A DNA stretch of 32,352 nt from Pirellulaceae bacterium (GTDB lineage Bacteria; Planctomycetota; Planctomycetia; Pirellulales; Pirellulaceae). The notes under the pieces are model-generated. The model was not told the DNA's origin, made no database searches, and worked only from the letters and a program-made list of their open reading frames with translations. Positions within the stretch are counted from its first letter, which is position 1. Every line of letters starts with the position of its first letter. Shown here in pieces: positions 17,177-26,100 of this stretch. The stretch covers positions 1 to 32,352 of the forward strand of contig JAKVBZ010000058.1 in NCBI GenBank assembly GCA_022448645.1, read 5' to 3'. The translations under genes were made by a program, and so were the position numbers.

Positions 17177-17974
17177 ATGTACTCAGCTTCTACCTGCATT
17201 GCCTTTTTTGGTGGGATCTACAACAACTACCTGGCCCTAGAAACTGCCATCGCTGATGCGAAACGCCGGGGTGCAGAAGACATTTTTTGCCTGGGTGACC
17301 TCGGCGCTTTCGGACCACATCCAGACCGTGTGTTTCCTTTGCTCGTCGACCATGACATTTCCTGTGTGCAGGGAAACTATGACCACTCGATAGGTAACGG
17401 ACTGGACGACTGTCAATGTGGCTATACCGATCCTCGAGACAACCATTTCGCCCAGTTAAGCTATGACTATACGTTCCAACACACTTCCACAGCAGGCCGC
17501 CAATACCTGCGCGACTTACCCAACGAAATAAGAATTGAATTTGCTGGGTTGCAATTACTACTTTGTCATGGCAGCCCCCGGCGAACCAATGAATTCCTCT
17601 GGGAATCAACGTCTTCCACTCAATTCCTACAAAACATCACTGATCGTGCCTCGGCCGACGTCGTCCTCGCTACCCATACCGGCATCCAATGGCATCGCCA
17701 ACTGGCAAACGACTGTCACTTTTTTAACGTCGGCGTTTTGGGACGACCAGAGAATGACGGGGAAACCTGCGTCTGGTACACGTTGCTGAAATCTTGTGGC
17801 CATCGACAAGTGACCTACCAATTCGTACCCGTCCACTACGATCACACACGGCTTGCACGAGAAATGGCTGCCGAGAAGCTTCCTCCGGAGTTCATCGAAA
17901 CCGTGTTAACCGGTTGGTGGACCACTTGCCTGGAAATCCTACCGGCCAAGGAACGTCGGCGAGGAAAGTACTAG
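17177..17974 (+). CDS. Calcineurin-like metallophosphoesterase family protein with one altered metal site
   Basis: This 265-residue protein follows the YfcE/MPE_2 layout. Motif I, normally SDIHGN, reads GGIYNN (12-17), so the Asp and His ligands are Gly13 and Tyr15. Motif II, CLGDLGAFGP (Asp41), is intact. Motif III reads GNYDHS (Asn67), motif IV LLCHGSP (His131) is intact, and motif V, normally GHTH, reads THTG (His167 kept, second His now Gly169). NVGVLGRPENDG is the typical end motif. The ligands kept are those of one metal site; those unique to the other are lost. A conserved-looking insert CQCGYTDPRDN (79-89) is unusual. It could be a mononuclear enzyme or a binding protein. It is the last gene of the thiO-flavoprotein-radical SAM run, 54 bases after the radical SAM gene. 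Confidence 0.85.
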   Translation: MYSASTCIAFFGGIYNNYLALETAIADAKRRGAEDIFCLGDLGAFGPHPDRVFPLLVDHDISCVQGNYDHSIGNGLDDCQCGYTDPRDNHFAQLSYDYTFQHTSTAGRQYLRDLPNEIRIEFAGLQLLLCHGSPRRTNEFLWESTSSTQFLQNITDRASADVVLATHTGIQWHRQLANDCHFFNVGVLGRPENDGETCVWYTLLKSCGHRQVTYQFVPVHYDHTRLAREMAAEKLPPEFIETVLTGWWTTCLEILPAKERRRGKY

Positions 17975-18147
17975 ATCGCATTGATGTTTCTGCCTTTCTT
18001 GCTACTACCATTCGCTATCCTTGTGTCCTAAGCCAAGATGCGATTTACAGACCGGACCGACTCACGATGTTGGGTATCGAGAGCTCAGGACTGGTCGTTC
18101 AGGGTGGAGCGATCCTGCTCCGTCGCCATCCCTGTTCGGGCACATAC

Positions 18148-18171
18148 GTAGGCGACGTCGGCCCAGCCTAC
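18148..18171. terminator. Candidate stem-loop between convergent genes
   Basis: GTAGGC-N12-GCCTAC pairs 18148-18153 with 18166-18171 and is followed on the plus strand by TTAAAAT. It overlaps the 3' end of the glycosyltransferase gene. A weaker hairpin (GGAGC/GCTCC) lies at 18106-18121. The rest of 17975-18167 holds nothing recognisable. Confidence 0.25.
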
Positions 18172-19721
18172 TTAAAATCCTGGGACCGGCCCTCGAAGCG
18201 TTCTAACTTTGCAACCGTGACACCCGCGAAATGTTTCTGTTGTAGCGTCCACTCTGGGCCGTACCTTTCCACCACATTTCGGATCCATCGGTCAGCCACA
18301 GCGTCCGGAGCTCGGATCAAGAACAGTGCGTGACCATATTGAAGCACCTCCGACTGCTGCAATTCAAGCGCCGTTTCTGTGTTGGTGGTCGGGAGCAACA
18401 CCACCTTCAGATTGAGGTCGTCGATTCCATAAATCCCCTTCAGGGGAAATAAGCAGTAATCAACAAAAGACTCGTCCGCCAACCGTGCGCGATCGTCAGC
18501 TTCAATGAGTCCTGAACGGAACAACAATGACGTCTTCGCTTGAGGTCTTGCTTCTTCACGAAGCCATTTCAAAGCAGCTCGCCAGTCTTCGCGTCGATGA
18601 TGGATCACATCACCGTCTCGCCACCATTGTCCAACCGGCCCCAGATTGACGATCGCCACCACAAGAATCAATGCGGCACAATAGGGCCGTGCGCGACGAC
18701 GATAGTTCGCACAAAGCAGCCCGGCCATGACCGCCGGAGCTACAGCTACGGCTATCAAGTAACGCGCATGAAACAGCCGCGCGACATCGCACCAAGAAAG
18801 AATCACGGCTAACGTCACTGGTACGACAAACCAAATCCCGACGAGTAGCCAAAGATTCCCACCAGCCGGCCGCCCCGACTCAACTCGTTCCGTCGATTTC
18901 GAACAGACAGCAACCACACCGGCCAGGAAAAGGGGCAATAACACGTACACTTCAATGGGAAACAATGACACCGCATCGGTGATGGTTGGCACAGCTACAA
19001 ACAACTCCCATTGAGTTCGTCGTGACCACACGTCTGTTAAAAGCGAAAGGCCCGGACATGCGCCAACCACAAACAGAAACGCATCCACAGCAAATGGTCC
19101 TCCACCATAGGCTTGCTTCGCCGAATCTCTGAGACGCAAAGACAACCAGAAGACACATTCCGCCAACAACAACAGGGCTGTGGTGAAATGCAGATAAAAC
19201 AAGACGAGTGATAACAAGACCAGCAACAAACGGTGAGATCGACGAGCAGAACAGATCGTTTTCGATAGCGTGTAGACTTGCAGCAGGCTCACCAGTTGAA
19301 CAAGCGCATACACACGTGATTCTTGTGAAAACACGACGGACCAAGGATCGATGACCACAAGCCCGGCTGCCAACAGAGCCGCCGTATGGGACCTGGTCCA
19401 GGCCATCACCACCCAATGGACAAGTGGCACCAGGGCTGTCCCAGCCAAAATGGACGGCAACCGCAACGACCACTCATGCATTCCGAACAGCGTCGTGGAC
19501 ATCCATGGCAGGTAGAAGTAACTAGCGTGGTTGTTCCCGAGGGCAGCGCGTTCGGGGATAAGAAATAGCCCATCACACACCACCCATGCCGTGTGTAGCT
19601 CGTCAAGCCACAAACTGGCTGCGGCACCATACAACCTAAGTAACAAGCCGACAAGCGTGAATATCGTCAACGTTGAGTAGACGACAAGCGAATTCGATCG
19701 AGAAGCCTGCCTGGTTTGCAC
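18168..19721 (-). CDS. GT-C family glycosyltransferase (ArnT/PMT, GT39-like membrane protein)
   Basis: This 517-residue polytopic membrane protein has about ten or more hydrophobic segments. The first periplasmic loop carries LWLDELHT with the acidic pair Asp40-Glu41, the hallmark of GT-C transferases that use lipid-linked sugars. NNHASYFYLPW, SLRLPSILAGT and FSQESRVYAL fit the GT39/ArnT/PMT_2 group. A soluble C-terminal region of about 140 residues follows. The start is GTG at 19721 with a good AGGAA Shine-Dalgarno 5-6 nt upstream; no nearby ATG exists. It is last in a four-gene minus-strand operon with ExeA- and CpsD-like ATPases, so transfer of sugar to an envelope polymer or protein is inferred. 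Donor and acceptor are unknown. Confidence 0.88.
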   Translation of the reverse strand: MQTRQASRSNSLVVYSTLTIFTLVGLLLRLYGAAASLWLDELHTAWVVCDGLFLIPERAALGNNHASYFYLPWMSTTLFGMHEWSLRLPSILAGTALVPLVHWVVMAWTRSHTAALLAAGLVVIDPWSVVFSQESRVYALVQLVSLLQVYTLSKTICSARRSHRLLLVLLSLVLFYLHFTTALLLLAECVFWLSLRLRDSAKQAYGGGPFAVDAFLFVVGACPGLSLLTDVWSRRTQWELFVAVPTITDAVSLFPIEVYVLLPLFLAGVVAVCSKSTERVESGRPAGGNLWLLVGIWFVVPVTLAVILSWCDVARLFHARYLIAVAVAPAVMAGLLCANYRRRARPYCAALILVVAIVNLGPVGQWWRDGDVIHHRREDWRAALKWLREEARPQAKTSLLFRSGLIEADDRARLADESFVDYCLFPLKGIYGIDDLNLKVVLLPTTNTETALELQQSEVLQYGHALFLIRAPDAVADRWIRNVVERYGPEWTLQQKHFAGVTVAKLERFEGRSQDFK

Positions 19722-19763
19722 AGCGGTTTCCTGTCAGCCGGCGTCTCACTAGGCAGTGGAAAA

Positions 19764-20585
19764 CTATTCTGGCTGGACCGTCACCAGCTCTGCAGAAACA
19801 GCTTCGATTAGTTCTGCACCTATCAACGGCTGCTCATCCGCAAATGCGATCAGCAACGCCAGATCACAAATTCGATTGATGCGTCTTGGAATTCCGCCAG
19901 AAATTTGGTGCACGAGTTCCAATGCTCCATTGTCAAAGACAGTACAGTCCGTTCCGGCAGCGGTCATTCGATGGGTAACGTAGCTAACTGTTTCCTCTTC
20001 AGAAAACGGTCGCATCAAGCACTTCACCGCCAACTGCTCTTCAAGACTGGAAAAACGATCCAGCACAGGAAGAAGCGACGGCTGCCCGACCAACAACAGA
20101 GTTAGCGCGTGACCTCCGTGAACACGAAAGTTGAGTAACAATCGAAGAGATTCCAAAGCGTTCGGGTCACGCACCAGATGAGCTTCGTCAATCACGATTA
20201 CAGCATGGCGTCCTTGCTCAACGTTCGAAGTCAACGTTGACTCGATCGATCGCACACTCTGCTCAACCGTTGGTGTAGAAGGACCGGACGTGGTGCCTTC
20301 CAATTCGTTAGCAAGGTAAGCCAACAACTGTTCGTACGGCATTTGCGGGTACACCAACTGTACGCGAGGCGAAAACGCCGGGTCTAACTGAGACAAGAGA
20401 CGTTGTACGAGAAGAGACTTACCCAAACCCGCAGCACCCGTCAGTAGTGCCGCCGGGCGTTGATTCTCCAGCACATAGCGCAATTTGAGCGTCGTGCTTT
20501 GATGCACTTCGCTAGGATAGAAATAGCAATCATCCCACGAATCTTCAAACGGTTTTTCTTCGAGTTTCCAAAATTCCTCATACAT
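19764..20585 (-). CDS. ExeA/GspA-type AAA ATPase
   Basis: The 273-residue protein begins MYEEFWKLEEKPFED, close to the MYxxFFGLxxxPF opening typical of the ExeA/general secretion A family. Walker A GAAGLGKS (50-57) and Walker B VIVIDEAHLV (Asp133-Glu134) are intact. LLNFRVHGGHALTLLLVGQPSL and ISGGIPRRINRICDLALL are the sensor-type motifs of this group. It lacks the C-terminal peptidoglycan-binding domain of ExeA. Similar ATPases sit in exopolysaccharide clusters beside CpsD-like proteins, as here. The likely role is an energy-using cytoplasmic partner in envelope assembly. A transposition TniB-like role is unlikely because no transposase is nearby. Confidence 0.92.
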   Translation of the reverse strand: MYEEFWKLEEKPFEDSWDDCYFYPSEVHQSTTLKLRYVLENQRPAALLTGAAGLGKSLLVQRLLSQLDPAFSPRVQLVYPQMPYEQLLAYLANELEGTTSGPSTPTVEQSVRSIESTLTSNVEQGRHAVIVIDEAHLVRDPNALESLRLLLNFRVHGGHALTLLLVGQPSLLPVLDRFSSLEEQLAVKCLMRPFSEEETVSYVTHRMTAAGTDCTVFDNGALELVHQISGGIPRRINRICDLALLIAFADEQPLIGAELIEAVSAELVTVQPE

Positions 20586-20660
20586 AAAAAACCGCCCGCA
20601 CGCTCGTGGTACTTATAAACATGTAATGCAAAATGATCAAATAACGACTCACTCGGTTGC

Positions 20661-21623
20661 CTACGCGGCAAAATTCTCCGCGACTCCAATCACCGGAATC
20701 GACGAGGGAAGTGAGCGATCAGCCAATGGAACACCGGCCGATCGGTCGGACCCGACATCGCGTACGCAGAGTAAGCTAATCCCCGACACCCGCTGTGCGA
20801 CGAATAATCCCAACGAGTCTAAAGAAAAACTTCCGCCGTCCACCAACACAACATCGAAGTGATTCGCTAATCCATTCATAACCTCCACAGCGGCCCGGCG
20901 GAATTCGCCCAGATCGCCGGAGGGAACCGAATGTTGGAGTGGGAACAGGGTGACTTTGTCCTGAATCGACGTCACGGCAGCTTCCTGCAGCGAAAGTTGT
21001 TGCCGCCAAACATCTAACCAACTAGCATCGGTCTCCAATTCCAATCGGTCGGCCAAGTCAGGCTTGGACGCATCGGTATCGAGCAACGCTACCGAATATC
21101 CTATCGAAGACAAAGTGCGTGCTATAAAGAGTGTCACTGTCGTCGTTCCGACACCACATGCTTCACCACTGACAACAAGTATGCGGTCTCCCATACGGCA
21201 ACGTCCAATAATCTGATCTACGGACGGCGCGAGGTCGGTGCTGTGCGACATCAACAGGTCTCGGCACACTTCTGGCCAGCGATAGTGGTCGACTTCCCAT
21301 GCAGCACGAAAGTCCGTTGTCGGAGACGCTGCCACGGGCGGCTGGATCGTACGAGAAGGGTCCGTACTGGTGCTTGTGGAAGCAGGAAGATTCTTAGGGT
21401 GAGGAGGTGAAGTCACATCCGACAGTGGGGCTGCCGATCCAAAATGAGGGTTGGGCACGCCCGGTGAATGATCTGTCTCGGATGCCGTTGCCGGGGAGAC
21501 CGCAGGAGCAGGCCTAGAATGAGCCCTATCCACACGGATTTTTCGCTCCGGTTCGCCCACGGCAGCAGGAATCACGTTCGACTTGGAAAATGCCTTAATA
21601 AAGGCTTGATCGACGAGCGTCAT
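20661..21623 (-). CDS. CpsD/CapB-like P-loop protein lacking the Walker A lysine
   Basis: The start ATG at 21623 gives 320 residues (MTLVDQAFIKAFSKS); an upstream ATG at 21692 would add 23 unlikely residues. A Pro/Ser-rich linker runs from about 35 to 105. The ATPase domain follows, resembling CpsD/MinD-type proteins that partner polysaccharide co-polymerases. Walker A reads GEACGVGTTT (153-162), with Thr160 where Lys is expected. Walker A' LLDTDASKPDLA (180-191) and VVLVDGG are present. There is no Tyr-rich C-terminal tail, so tyrosine autokinase activity is doubtful. Its start overlaps the end of the upstream gene by 29 bases, which indicates coupling. A regulatory or structural role in exopolysaccharide production is inferred. 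Confidence 0.87.
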   Translation of the reverse strand: MTLVDQAFIKAFSKSNVIPAAVGEPERKIRVDRAHSRPAPAVSPATASETDHSPGVPNPHFGSAAPLSDVTSPPHPKNLPASTSTSTDPSRTIQPPVAASPTTDFRAAWEVDHYRWPEVCRDLLMSHSTDLAPSVDQIIGRCRMGDRILVVSGEACGVGTTTVTLFIARTLSSIGYSVALLDTDASKPDLADRLELETDASWLDVWRQQLSLQEAAVTSIQDKVTLFPLQHSVPSGDLGEFRRAAVEVMNGLANHFDVVLVDGGSFSLDSLGLFVAQRVSGISLLCVRDVGSDRSAGVPLADRSLPSSIPVIGVAENFAA

Positions 21624-22941
21624 AGTTGCGTCCAATGTAAGGATTCTCGATCGTGCCGCGTAAGCGTGCCGCCTCTGGCACAGCAGACTCACGTCGAATG
21701 TGAAGATGTGACGTATCGTGAGCGTACCTCGATTGATGCCTCATTGAAGGCACGGCTGGATGCGTTGTGGATGGTTGTGTCGGCTGCACGGGCGCTATCA
21801 TTTGCTTTGACTTCTCGATCACCGGCATGCGAGGTCGAGATGGTACTTCCGCCACCATTCCTGTAGATGGATACTGCGGAACGGTCAATGCTGCCTGTTG
21901 TAGGCTGTTGCTCGAACCTGTGACCTTCGATTGGTCTAGGGAAGTGAATGTGGTGGCTGATGGTTGCACAGTCACAGAATTTTCAGCCGGAGCGGCCTCG
22001 TCCGACGCATTCCAAGGTACAGCTGGATTCGCTGGTACATTCCAATTCGGTGGCGATGTACTCGTGCTTTCCGTGTCCCTCCAATCTGATTTCTGATCTA
22101 CCGACAACTTCGATTCGTCAACGACCGTCGGTTCATTTGGCCGTTGAGAATAACTCACCGAAGGAACCTCCGATGGCGTGGCAGTATGTATCGTGGTCGG
22201 ATCGGAAGAAGTCCGATCGGAATAAGCCGCAGAATCGAAAGACGGCTTGGAGATCGTCACCTCTGGAATGTTGTCGTTTGCCGCATTCGGTCCGGCAACA
22301 GACAGGCCATCCTGTCGACGTGCCAAATCGACTGTAGGCGGGCTGTTGTTCCATGCCTTATCCTCAGGCATATCTTGCTTGTCCGCTACGTCCGTCACGT
22401 TGAGGAGTAGCGGCTGCGTACCATCATTCGTATCTGGGATTTCGGGCCCACGAAAGGCCAAGTAAGCCACTCCCATAAGCATGAGCACAAACAAGCTGGC
22501 CGCGATACGAGACCACAAGGAAGGCTTCGGCGGAGTCCGACGTGGGCTGCGCCGAATCTTCTTACCATGAGTCCTGCCATGAGTCTTGCTATGGGTCCTG
22601 ATACGGGTCCTGCGACGGGTCCTGCCATGAGTAGCATGGCCTTCGGACTGACTCACAGATGACTTATCGACATGTTTCACGGCCGACGCACAGTCCGTAT
22701 CGACCAGAGGTACCACGTTCCGTTGCTCGGCCACGTCCTCGGCCACAGGCGCCCCATGCGTTTCAACGTTCGCATCGACCGTCGGTGCAGGCGACGATGT
22801 CGGCACACCGCTGGTCCGCGCCAACCGCAAATCGCTCAGCGTGAAAAGCACTGGATAATCACGACGCGCCACTACCGGTTTGGGGTAGTTTGCGTGCTGA
22901 TGGTCTGTGCCATCCATGGCATCCTCTTGTGAAACGGTCAT
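21595..22941 (-). CDS. Single-pass membrane protein with basic THGR-type repeats, unknown function
   Basis: This 448-residue protein is first in the four-gene operon. It has a short N-terminal segment DYPVLFTLSDLRLAR (28-42), a low-complexity stretch, then a strongly basic tandem repeat of the form T-H/R-x-R/K (about 104-127). One membrane helix follows at about 145-163, and the remaining 285 residues are Pro/Ser/Thr-rich and probably disordered outside the membrane. By the positive-inside rule the repeat side is cytoplasmic. No domain is recognised. Its position before a CpsD-like protein suggests a role like that of a polysaccharide co-polymerase or adaptor, but it lacks a Wzz domain. Confidence 0.75.
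   Translation of the reverse strand: MTVSQEDAMDGTDHQHANYPKPVVARRDYPVLFTLSDLRLARTSGVPTSSPAPTVDANVETHGAPVAEDVAEQRNVVPLVDTDCASAVKHVDKSSVSQSEGHATHGRTRRRTRIRTHSKTHGRTHGKKIRRSPRRTPPKPSLWSRIAASLFVLMLMGVAYLAFRGPEIPDTNDGTQPLLLNVTDVADKQDMPEDKAWNNSPPTVDLARRQDGLSVAGPNAANDNIPEVTISKPSFDSAAYSDRTSSDPTTIHTATPSEVPSVSYSQRPNEPTVVDESKLSVDQKSDWRDTESTSTSPPNWNVPANPAVPWNASDEAAPAENSVTVQPSATTFTSLDQSKVTGSSNSLQQAALTVPQYPSTGMVAEVPSRPRMPVIEKSKQMIAPVQPTQPSTTHPAVPSMRHQSRYAHDTSHLHIRRESAVPEAARLRGTIENPYIGRNYDARRSSLY
22566..22637. repeat. 12-bp tandem repeat, six units
   Basis: Units resembling CATGAGTCCTGC repeat six times, the last one degenerate. They encode the basic THGR-type four-residue repeat of the overlapping minus-strand membrane protein gene, in frame because the period is 12. 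Confidence 0.8.
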
Positions 22942-22976
22942 GAATTATCAACGTGAACCACTCTAGTCGTTGCCAG

Positions 22977-22995
22977 CGATGTAATCAGTACATCG
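22977..22995. repeat. Perfect inverted repeat CGATGTA-N5-TACATCG
   Basis: A 7-bp perfect dyad lies in the 225-base region between the divergent membrane-protein gene and metH. It could be an operator or a small hairpin. No T-run follows. Confidence 0.45.
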
Positions 22996-23024
22996 AGACG
23001 GTTCCTCGCATTTTCTAATATCGG

Positions 23025-23069
23025 TTCAAGTCATATTCGTCTTGAATTCTCCCCTTTCCGACCTAGAGT
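23025..23069 (+). promoter_or_regulatory. Candidate metH promoter with overlapping dyad
   Basis: TTGAAT (23042-23047) and TAGAGT (23064-23069) are spaced by 16 bp and could act as -35 and -10. The perfect dyad TTCAAG-N10-CTTGAA (23025-23046) overlaps the -35, as a repressor or activator site might. The leader would be about 90 nt. No cobalamin- or SAM-riboswitch signature was recognised in it. Confidence 0.35.
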
Positions 23070-23166
23070 TAGTTCGCTATCTGTGCTATCAGTGGCCAAA
23101 AGTTGTAAGCTAGGGAACTTTTTTTCACACGGCTCGTCCCACAATCAACACCGAGTCTTTCTTAAC

Positions 23167-26100
23167 ATGCCTGTCGCATCTATTCCTCCGACATCCCCCG
23201 TTTTACACGACTTGCTACTCGACCAGATCCTGCTTCTTGACGGTGCCATGGGAACCATGGTCCAGCAACTTCAACTGGATGACCGCCAGATGTGCGGAGA
23301 ACGTTTTGCGGAACATTCGCACGACTTGAGCAACTTCGTTGATATCCTCTGTTTAACTCAGCCGTCCTCTGTCACACAGATCCATCAAGCCTATTTGGAA
23401 GCGGGGGCAGATATCCTGGAGACTAACACGTTTTGCTCCAGCACTCTGGGACTCCAAGAATTTGGGCTCGATGCTGATTTAGTTGGAGAGATCAACCGAG
23501 CGGCTGTTACCTGCGCTCGGGAAGCTATCGACAGTTTCGATAGCACAGCCCACAAACGCTCCCGTTTCATTGCCGGATCAATTGGCCCCACCACCAAACA
23601 AACGGCCATTTCTACCGACGTCGATGACGCGGCCGCACGTAGTACCACTTTCCTGGAAATGGTCGCTTCGTATCGAGTTCAGGTGAAAGAGCTACTAACG
23701 GCTGGCGTGGACCTTTTGCTCCCGGAAACGGCAATCGACACACTCAATTTGAAAGCCTGCCTGTTCGCCATCCAGCAGTGCTTTGATGACCTGGGATTCC
23801 AAGTTCCCGTGATGGTCTCGGCGACATTTAATGCAGCGGGAGTGACGTTCGTTTCCAGCCAGCATGTGGAAGCCTTTTGGAACTCCGTTGCTCATTTTCC
23901 GCTATTAAGTGTGGGAATTAATTGCGCATTGGGCCCTGACCTGATGCGTCCTCACCTTGAGGAATTGTCTCACATCGCACCGACTTTCATCAGCTGCCAT
24001 CCAAACGCGGGTTTGCCGAATGAAATGGGACAATACGATCTCAGTCCCAAAGACATGGCAGCCATCATCGGTGATTTCGCGGATCAAGGTTGGGTCAACA
24101 TCGTGGGTGGATGCTGTGGTACGACCCCGGATCACATTCGAGCGATGCGCAAGGCCGTCAGCAACCACACCCCCAGAAAGTTTCCCACTATCCCAACCTA
24201 CACGCGGCTTAGCGGCACAGAAGCGCTCACGCTACGACCTGACAGCAATTTCATCATGATCGGTGAACGGACCAATGTTACCGGGTCTCGCAAATTCGCT
24301 CGCTTGATTCGCGAAGACCGCTATGAAGAAGCGGTAGAAATCGCACGCAGCCAGGTCGCTGGAGGGGCCAGCATCATCGACATTAACATGGATGATGCTT
24401 TGTTAGACGGTGAAGCGGCGATGACTCGGTTTCTGAACCTGATTGCTGGTGAAACCGACATTAGCCGCGTCCCCATCATGATCGACAGTTCGCGTTGGTC
24501 GGTCATCGAAGCCGGACTGCGTTGCGTACAAGGAAAAGCAGTCGTCAATTCCATCAGCTTGAAGGACGGTGAAGAGGAGTTCTTACGGCGGGCAAAACTT
24601 TTGCGCCAGTATGGTACCGCCGTGGTAGTGATGGCATTCGACGAACAGGGACAAGCCACCGAAACTGAAGACAAGGTTCGCATTTGCCGACGAGCCTACA
24701 CATTGCTGATCGAAAACATCGGCTTCCCTCCGGAAGACATCATCTTTGATCCGAATATCCTCACCGTCGCCACCGGCATCGCCGAGCATGACAACTATGC
24801 GATGAACTTCATCAAAGCGACGCAACGCATCAAACAGGAGTGTCCGGGAGCCAAAGTTTCTGGGGGAATCAGCAATATTTCCTTCTCCTTTCGCGGCAAT
24901 GATATCGTTCGAGAGGCGATGCATTCGGCCTTCCTGTACCACGCCATCCGCGCCGGACTAGACATGGGCATCGTCAATGCTGAGCAACTAGCTGTTTACC
25001 AGGAGATCCCGGCCGATCTGCTCGAACGAGTCGAAGATGTGCTGCTCAACCGTCACCCAAATGCAACCGATCGTTTAATCGAATTCGCCGAAACCGTTAA
25101 AGCAAACAAGCAACAACGGGCCGTCGCAGATCAAGCCTGGCGGTCCCAACCGGTCGCGGAACGCCTGAAACACGCCTTGATCAAAGGCATCGACAAGTAC
25201 ATTGAAGAAGACACCGAGGAGGCACGCCAGAGCCCAGACTACCCCACTTGCCTTAAAATCATCGAAGGCCCTTTGATGTCAGGCATGTCAGTAGTTGGAG
25301 ACCTATTCGGGGATGGCAAAATGTTCCTTCCTCAAGTCGTAAAATCGGCCCGTGTCATGAAGCGAGCTGTGGCTCACCTGGAACCGTTCATGGAAGAAGA
25401 AAGGTCTGCTGCAGATGCAGGCTCTCCTTCCGCTCGTGGCACCGTCGTCATGGCCACCGTCAAAGGTGACGTCCACGACATCGGCAAGAACATTGTCGGG
25501 GTCGTTCTGCGTTGCAATCACTATCACATCATCGATCTGGGTGTGATGGTCCCTTGCGAAAACATCCTCCAAACTGCCATCGACGAATCGGCCGACATGA
25601 TCGGGCTATCCGGTTTGATCACACCAAGTCTCGATGAGATGGTACACGTGGCCAGTGAAATGCAACGCCTGTCTTTAGAGTTACCCTTACTCATCGGCGG
25701 TGCCACCACCAGCGCCAAACACACGGCAGTGAAAATAGCACCTTGCTACGAACATCCAACGTTGCATGTCCTAGATGCTTCGCGCAGCGTTGGCGTCGTC
25801 AACCGGCTCATGAACCAGGACCACCGCCAAACGTTGCTCGATGAAAATCGTCAAACCCAAAAAATGCTAGTTCACTCTTACGAGCAAAGACGCCAGATCA
25901 AACTCGTTTCCTATCAGGAAGCAAAAAAACGTCGAGTTCCGACTGACTGGTCATCCATCCGCATCGATCGTCCGTCTTTTGTGGGCCGGCAAGTGATCGA
26001 TGATGTGAGGCTAGAAGAAATCATTCCTTATATCGATTGGTCACCTTTCTTCCTCACCTGGGAACTCAAAGGCAAGTATCCCCAGATCCTGCAAGACGAC

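Noticed and set aside
19764..20585. ExeA-like ATPase as a transposition protein (TniB type)
   Set aside because: No transposase, terminal repeats or target duplications were seen; the CpsD and glycosyltransferase neighbours fit an envelope operon.
21623..21692. Longer N-terminus for the CpsD-like protein (ATG at 21692)
   Set aside because: The extra 23 residues are atypical and would lengthen the overlap with the upstream gene to 98 bases; MTLVDQAF at 21623 is the expected start.
23021..23032. GGTTCAAGTC resembling a tRNA T-arm
   Set aside because: No acceptor, D-arm or anticodon arm can be built around it; it is part of the TTCAAG/CTTGAA dyad.
23083..23166. GTG start extending MetH by 28 residues
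   Set aside because: The extension has no family counterpart, and the ATG at 23167 gives the normal MetH length.
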